Source: Pseudo-nitzschia pungens
Lineage: Eukaryota; Bacillariophyta; Bacillariophyceae; Bacillariales; Bacillariaceae
Direction: 5' to 3'
DNA: 64,000 bases
Assembly (NCBI GenBank): GCA_037355855.1
Contig: CM074758.1
Coordinates: forward strand, 4,499,001 to 4,563,000
Notes under the pieces: generated by a model
Databases searched by the model: none
Seen by the model: only the letters and a program-made list of their open reading frames with translations
Told to the model about the DNA's origin: nothing
Shown here: positions 60,379 to 64,000 of the stretch, one piece after another
How positions within the stretch are numbered: position 1 is the stretch's first letter
How the letters are laid out: every line of letters starts with the position of its first letter
Translations under genes and position numbers: made by a program

Positions 60379-61461
60379 CTATGGTTGCCATGTAGGACTG
60401 CCATCGAAGTTTCTTTCGATGCGTCCTCCGTTCTCCATGCAATAGGATTGCATTGCTTGTCTGATGTAAGCTTGGAAGGATTCATTCGAAGCAGTGCTTC
60501 CAGTGGCGTTGCTTCCAGTTTCGTTGCTAGGAGCCGTAGCAGTGCTGTTGTTGCTGCTATTGCTCTTATTTCTTTTGGAATATCTGTTGTTCGGACATTC
60601 GGACCAATCGTGATCATGTCCGGGGATCCTGCAGGGATTGTTATATTTTCTTTTGCCAACGGATGGCTCCAGCTCTTTCTCTTCTTCTTCTTCGGATTCC
60701 GCGTCGCTGTCACTGCTATCAGAGCTGTTGCTGTCGGCGTCCGAACAATCAGAGCTGTTGTTATTGCTGTCAGCGTCCGAATCAGTGTTCGACGTTCGTC
60801 TTTTGCTTTGGCGTTCTAAGCAGCTCATGTGGTTGACGATGAATCGTACAGTGGTATCTTCTTGTATTCCTTGGTGGATTAGACCATAGCTGTTGATCCA
60901 TTTGCTTGGGAAGGTGTGCAGCAGAATGGTCTTGGCTTCTGTTGGTGATAGGTCAGTTCCATGTCCTTGGAGTCTTTTGGTATATTTGAAGAGAATTTGC
61001 ATTCGGTCTGCATGGACTTTGCATGAAACAGTGCTTGGTTTCTTCAGCGTTCGAAGGTATGTATGCATGATATCTTTGGCGTCTTTTGCATTGCAATAGT
61101 CCTTGATAAAATCAATGATTGCTGCTTCATATCCTTCGGCGCTTTCTTCATATTGGAATTCACCTGGATCCAGGGGATCCTGTAGCATTTCATTCCACTT
61201 GGATTGAGTGTCTGTATTTAGACATCTGCTGAAGTAAGTAATGTAGTCGGTGGTTGGTAATCCCAGGAGCTTTGCAGCGTTCCTGAAGGATTCTTCAACA
61301 AATAGAAATTCCTCTAGTCCTCCTCTGTTGGTGAATAGGGGGATCTTCATGCTGTCTTGTTTTCCATTGGGATTTGTAATGGAGAGCTTGGTTCTTTTGG
61401 GCTTGCTCCTGTTGAAGGAAGGAGTGTAATTGATTGGTGGATCTCTGTAAAGTCCTGCCAT
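60379..61461 (-). CDS. G3 Gag
   Basis: An open frame from ATG 61461 (MAGLYRDPPINYTPSF) to TAG 60379-60381, about 360 residues, related along its length to G1/G2 gag. The linker here is Ser/Asp/Glu-rich (acidic) instead of Asn/Lys-rich. The zinc-knuckle-like CRIPGHDHDWSEC is kept. The stop is TAG, unlike the TGA of G1 and G2, and the following pol start is in another frame. Confidence 0.88.
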   Translation of the reverse strand: MAGLYRDPPINYTPSFNRSKPKRTKLSITNPNGKQDSMKIPLFTNRGGLEEFLFVEESFRNAAKLLGLPTTDYITYFSRCLNTDTQSKWNEMLQDPLDPGEFQYEESAEGYEAAIIDFIKDYCNAKDAKDIMHTYLRTLKKPSTVSCKVHADRMQILFKYTKRLQGHGTDLSPTEAKTILLHTFPSKWINSYGLIHQGIQEDTTVRFIVNHMSCLERQSKRRTSNTDSDADSNNNSSDCSDADSNSSDSSDSDAESEEEEEKELEPSVGKRKYNNPCRIPGHDHDWSECPNNRYSKRNKSNSSNNSTATAPSNETGSNATGSTASNESFQAYIRQAMQSYCMENGGRIERNFDGSPTWQP

Positions 61462-61670
61462 GGTGCTTCTTTGATTCGGAAGGTTCAATCGATTCGGAAG
61501 GTTCGATCGATTCGGAAGGTTCGATCGATTCGGTGTTTGATCGATTGTAGATTTCGATCGACGCTGTTTCTTTTTGCTTGTCAGGGTGTCGATGTATCCC
61601 TGTTGTTTAGGATAAAGGATGTTTTGGATTCAGTACTGAGTTCTTGTCTTTGTCTTCTACTTTCAAGCGG

Positions 61671-62000
61671 ACAGTAATTACTGTGTAGTAAATCATTCAA
61701 ATACAACCTTTTAAGACTTGGTAGAATTATCGTGATCGATATACCTATCCAATCAACATGTTTCTCCCAGTACCATACAACGTCGTGTTGTTTGTCTTTA
61801 TGAAAGCAAACAGACATAGTAGAGAAGCTTTGGAATGGTCATAGAGAACCTTGTAGTTGTAGGAGGTCATAGTAGGTCATTGGTCATTGAGATCCTTGAA
61901 GTTGTAGAAACAGTGTTTGTTTCTTAGTACTAATAGTACATAAATAAATAGATTGTTTCTTGTGTGTTGTGGTTTTGAATATCTTCCTTCTCGTGATGTT
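61671..62000 (-). repeat. G3 leader and internal LTR-like segment
   Basis: In minus orientation the integrase tail ends near 62001 and is followed by AGAAGGAAGA (polypurine-like). About 300 bp then end in TTTACTACA, and the conserved palindrome ACAGTAATTACTGT (61684-61671) follows. This is the expected order 3' end - LTR - leader of two tandem elements sharing one LTR. The segment differs from the outer LTRs, and its edges are approximate. Confidence 0.5.
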
Positions 62001-62399
62001 TCATGCAGAATAATAAGGCTTGATACATCTGAGGTTAATACACTCAATGATATGCTCATTGTCAAGGAAAGATTCAGTGCCATTGGTATGGACTTGGGTG
62101 ATGGTGAATGGACTGATTGCTCTGGAACCAAGGGCATCAGTCTTGTAGTAGTTGAAGATCATGATTTGATCACCAATGTTGTAATCATGGTGCTTACAAC
62201 GCTTGTTTTCTTTGAGGGCATCCTTGTCTATAACAGATTGACATTTGGATCTAAGGAGCTTGCTGATATCAGTGATGATGGTGGGGATTGGAAGAAACAT
62301 ATCACGATGGAAGGCAATAGCACCAGGTGAAACGCCAAATGTTTTGTGCACAGTGCATCTCACAGCAAACTGTGCAGAGGCAAAAATATTGTCAATCAA
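62001..62399 (-). pseudogene. G3 integrase C-terminal fragment
   Basis: About 132 residues reading IDNIFASAQFAVRCTVHKTF, SPGAIAFHRDMFLPIPTI and ISPFTITQVHTNGT, which match the last part of G2 integrase (MDNALATCMHASRCAVNAAL; FPITQVNTNGT). The part with the catalytic D-D-E is absent. It lies upstream of gag in the element orientation, i.e. misplaced. Confidence 0.8.
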
Positions 62400-62408
62400 T
62401 CACTATCG

Positions 62409-62763
62409 TGTAACACTCTAGGGTAGAATTAGATGGAGTGGTACGCGATAGAGGTATTTTAATAAAGAATAATTATAAAATTGTGTGTTACAAAAAGAGA
62501 ATGGTTGAATACTTTACGAGATGGGAATGATTCCTTGAGTATCGATGAACGATCGAATAATGATATATTATTCGGCGGGCATAATATCAATAATCGGCGA
62601 GTCATGGGACTCTTGATATTTATCTTGATATTTGTCACCAGTATCCTTTGTATGTGTATATATACTGAACATACATACCTGAATACCATATATATTGGAG
62701 TACATGCGGGATTCAAATAATCATTTAGAGCCCTCGTAGAGTAACATACGGTAGCATGTTACA
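62409..62763 (-). repeat. G3 right LTR
   Basis: 355 bp, partner of 58907-59258. TATCG flanks it on both sides (62404-62408 and 62764-62768), as if it were a solo LTR. Confidence 0.88.
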
Positions 62764-64000
62764 TATCGATCCGAATAAGACAGCAGCAACAAATGGACCA
62801 ACCTTGTCCCTGGCAAGAAATTGGTCTACCGGTACAGCAAAAAATCTCTATTGCAATCCCGGAAAATCCAAAGATTACACCAAAGGAGGTGTGCTGGAGC
62901 AAAATTATTTAAAGCTGTTGTCGACTGCTGGAAATCCAGCAGAACAGGCATCCCCGAATAAGAGCAACGTGGCTCCTATTCCGAATACGAGCAACGTGGC
63001 TCCTATTCTTCTAACCAACGTACAGTACATACAAGGCATCCCACTCAAAGCAAGACCACTACTAGCGCTACTATATAGTGGATCCTCCGGAACTCTAATC
63101 AACAAACGAGCACTACCATTTGGCACAATGCCACTTCGAAGCAAGCATCAAGTCCTAACAACTACAGCGAATGGAAGCTTTGATACTACAGAATACATCA
63201 TCATGAAGAATCTCAAGCTACAAGAGTTTGGCAACTACACCATAGACCAACAAGAGGCAAGGCTCTTCCATTCCCCTAACTGCAAATATGATCTGATACT
63301 AGGAAGAGACTTCCTCCACCTGGCACAGATCAATCTCCTATTCAAAGAAGGCACAGTACAGTGGATGGACAGAACCATTCCCATGAAGGACACGTCCTTA
63401 TACCACGAGACCGATTACACCATGCTCATGGAAGAACTAGAGGACGCTGAACTCTTTGCTGATGATCTTTTTGCCAATCCATACAAGTCCAAAGTTATTC
63501 TCAACAGAGCCTACCAAGAAACAGATCCATCTACAGTCGCACAGCAACAGTCCCACATGTCCAAGACCGAGCAGCAGCAGTTCCAAGCCATACTAAACAA
63601 GTATCCAAACGTCTTCAATGGAGAACTTGGCAAGTATCCACACAAGAAGATCTCGCTAAAACTAAAGCCAGGATCCAAGCCCATACACAGCAAGAAGCCT
63701 TACCCAGTTGCATACAAAAGAGAAGACCTATTCAAAAGAGAGCTCCAGAATCTTTGTAATGATGGAGTCCTCAAGCGTTGCACTGGACTGGCCGAATGGG
63801 CATTTCCAACCTTCATAGTACCCAAGAAAGATAACAGGGTACGATGGGTATCAGACTTTAGGGAACTGAATGAACTCCTTGAAAGACGTCCTTATCCAAT
63901 CCCCCGGATACAGGATATCATGAACAAGCGAGGCAAGTAGTACACTCATTTCACCAAGATTGACTTGTCCATGCAATACTACTGCTTTGAACTGGATGAT

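Larger units (their letters stand above)
58907..62763 (-). mobile_element. G3: rearranged minus-strand gypsy element in G1 pol
   Basis: LTRs at 58907-59258 (352 bp) and 62409-62763 (355 bp, with one 3-bp indel). Outer target duplication TATCG is at 58902-58906 and 62764-62768. In minus orientation the interior holds an integrase tail (62399-62001), an LTR-like segment ending at 61684, gag, a pol start, then the second LTR. Most of pol is missing. TATCG also occurs at 62404-62408, inside the right LTR, which a simple element would not have. Confidence 0.85.
51387..64000 (+). mobile_element. G1: Ty3/gypsy element, split by G2 and G3, runs off window
   Basis: The 5' LTR is 51387-51648. Gag is interrupted at 52448 by G2, and pol at 58906 by G3. 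Removing both insertions and one copy of AGAAT and TATCG restores a continuous frame. G1 itself carries stops and a protease active-site change. Its 3' part lies beyond 64000. It sits in the Crypton remnant, and its right flank cannot be seen. Confidence 0.92.
58588..64000 (+). pseudogene. G1 pol, interrupted by G3 and inactivated, 3' end outside window
   Basis: Pieces 58588-58906 and 62769-64000 rejoin in frame (SITI joined to DPNKTAATN). The protease box reads LLALLYSGSSGTLI: the catalytic Asp codon is TAT at 63074-63076 (GAT in G2). At 63938-63940 a three-base insertion gives TAG inside the RT (NKRGK-stop-YTHFTKIDL). RT sequence continues to the window edge. This copy cannot make active protease or full-length Pol. 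Confidence 0.92.

Overview
The window looks like a transposon-dense block of a diatom (or close stramenopile) nuclear genome. The reasons are copia-type polyproteins with the D-S-H-A-D-T protease motif familiar from diatom CoDi elements, a spliceosomal GT-AG intron, a eukaryotic ELM2-SANT chromatin gene, and no bacterial gene organisation. Species cannot be fixed from the sequence. About 80 % of the 64 kb is retrotransposon sequence.

Layout. 1-546 (-) is the 5' part of a class I methyltransferase gene. 967-1797 holds a decayed ORF with a DUF6818-like segment, and 2147-2370 a cluster of small palindromes. 3092-4526 is an internally deleted gypsy element (G0). 5250-6470 is a degenerate copia LTR. 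6608-8436 (-) is a spliced, secreted-type gene broken by three in-frame stops. 9035-33970 is a four-element nest. An old minus-strand copia (C2) was entered by an intact copia with a 1795-residue polyprotein (C1, 10905-17266) and by a second intact copia with 912-bp LTRs (E, 17914-33217). The left LTR of E was then entered by D (18565-23835), an LTR element with no reverse transcriptase that carries an unrelated ORF. Each insertion has a target duplication, and the split gag and LTR sequences rejoin exactly when the insertions are removed.

34101-43677 (-) is a tyrosine-recombinase (DIRS order, PAT-like) retrotransposon with split direct repeats, a gag-like ORF, RT-RNase H, a YR and an extra downstream ORF. 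44427-44930 is a 3' fragment of fumarase. 46799-49114 (-) is an ELM2-SANT corepressor-like gene full of simple amino acid repeats. 50099-51386 is a Crypton-type recombinase remnant. It is cut by gypsy element G1 (51387 to beyond 64000), which contains a nearly intact gypsy G2 (52449-58210, in its gag) and a minus-strand, rearranged gypsy G3 (58907-62763, in its pol).

How the parts fit. C1, E and G2 could supply RT and integrase. D has none but shares a primer-binding sequence with C1, which suggests that a C1-type machinery mobilises it. The shared PBS matches a tRNA-Asn anticodon arm, so half-tRNA priming is likely. Several gag and pol genes lie in one frame separated only by UGA, which suggests stop readthrough. 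Host genes in the window are few, and most are partial or broken.
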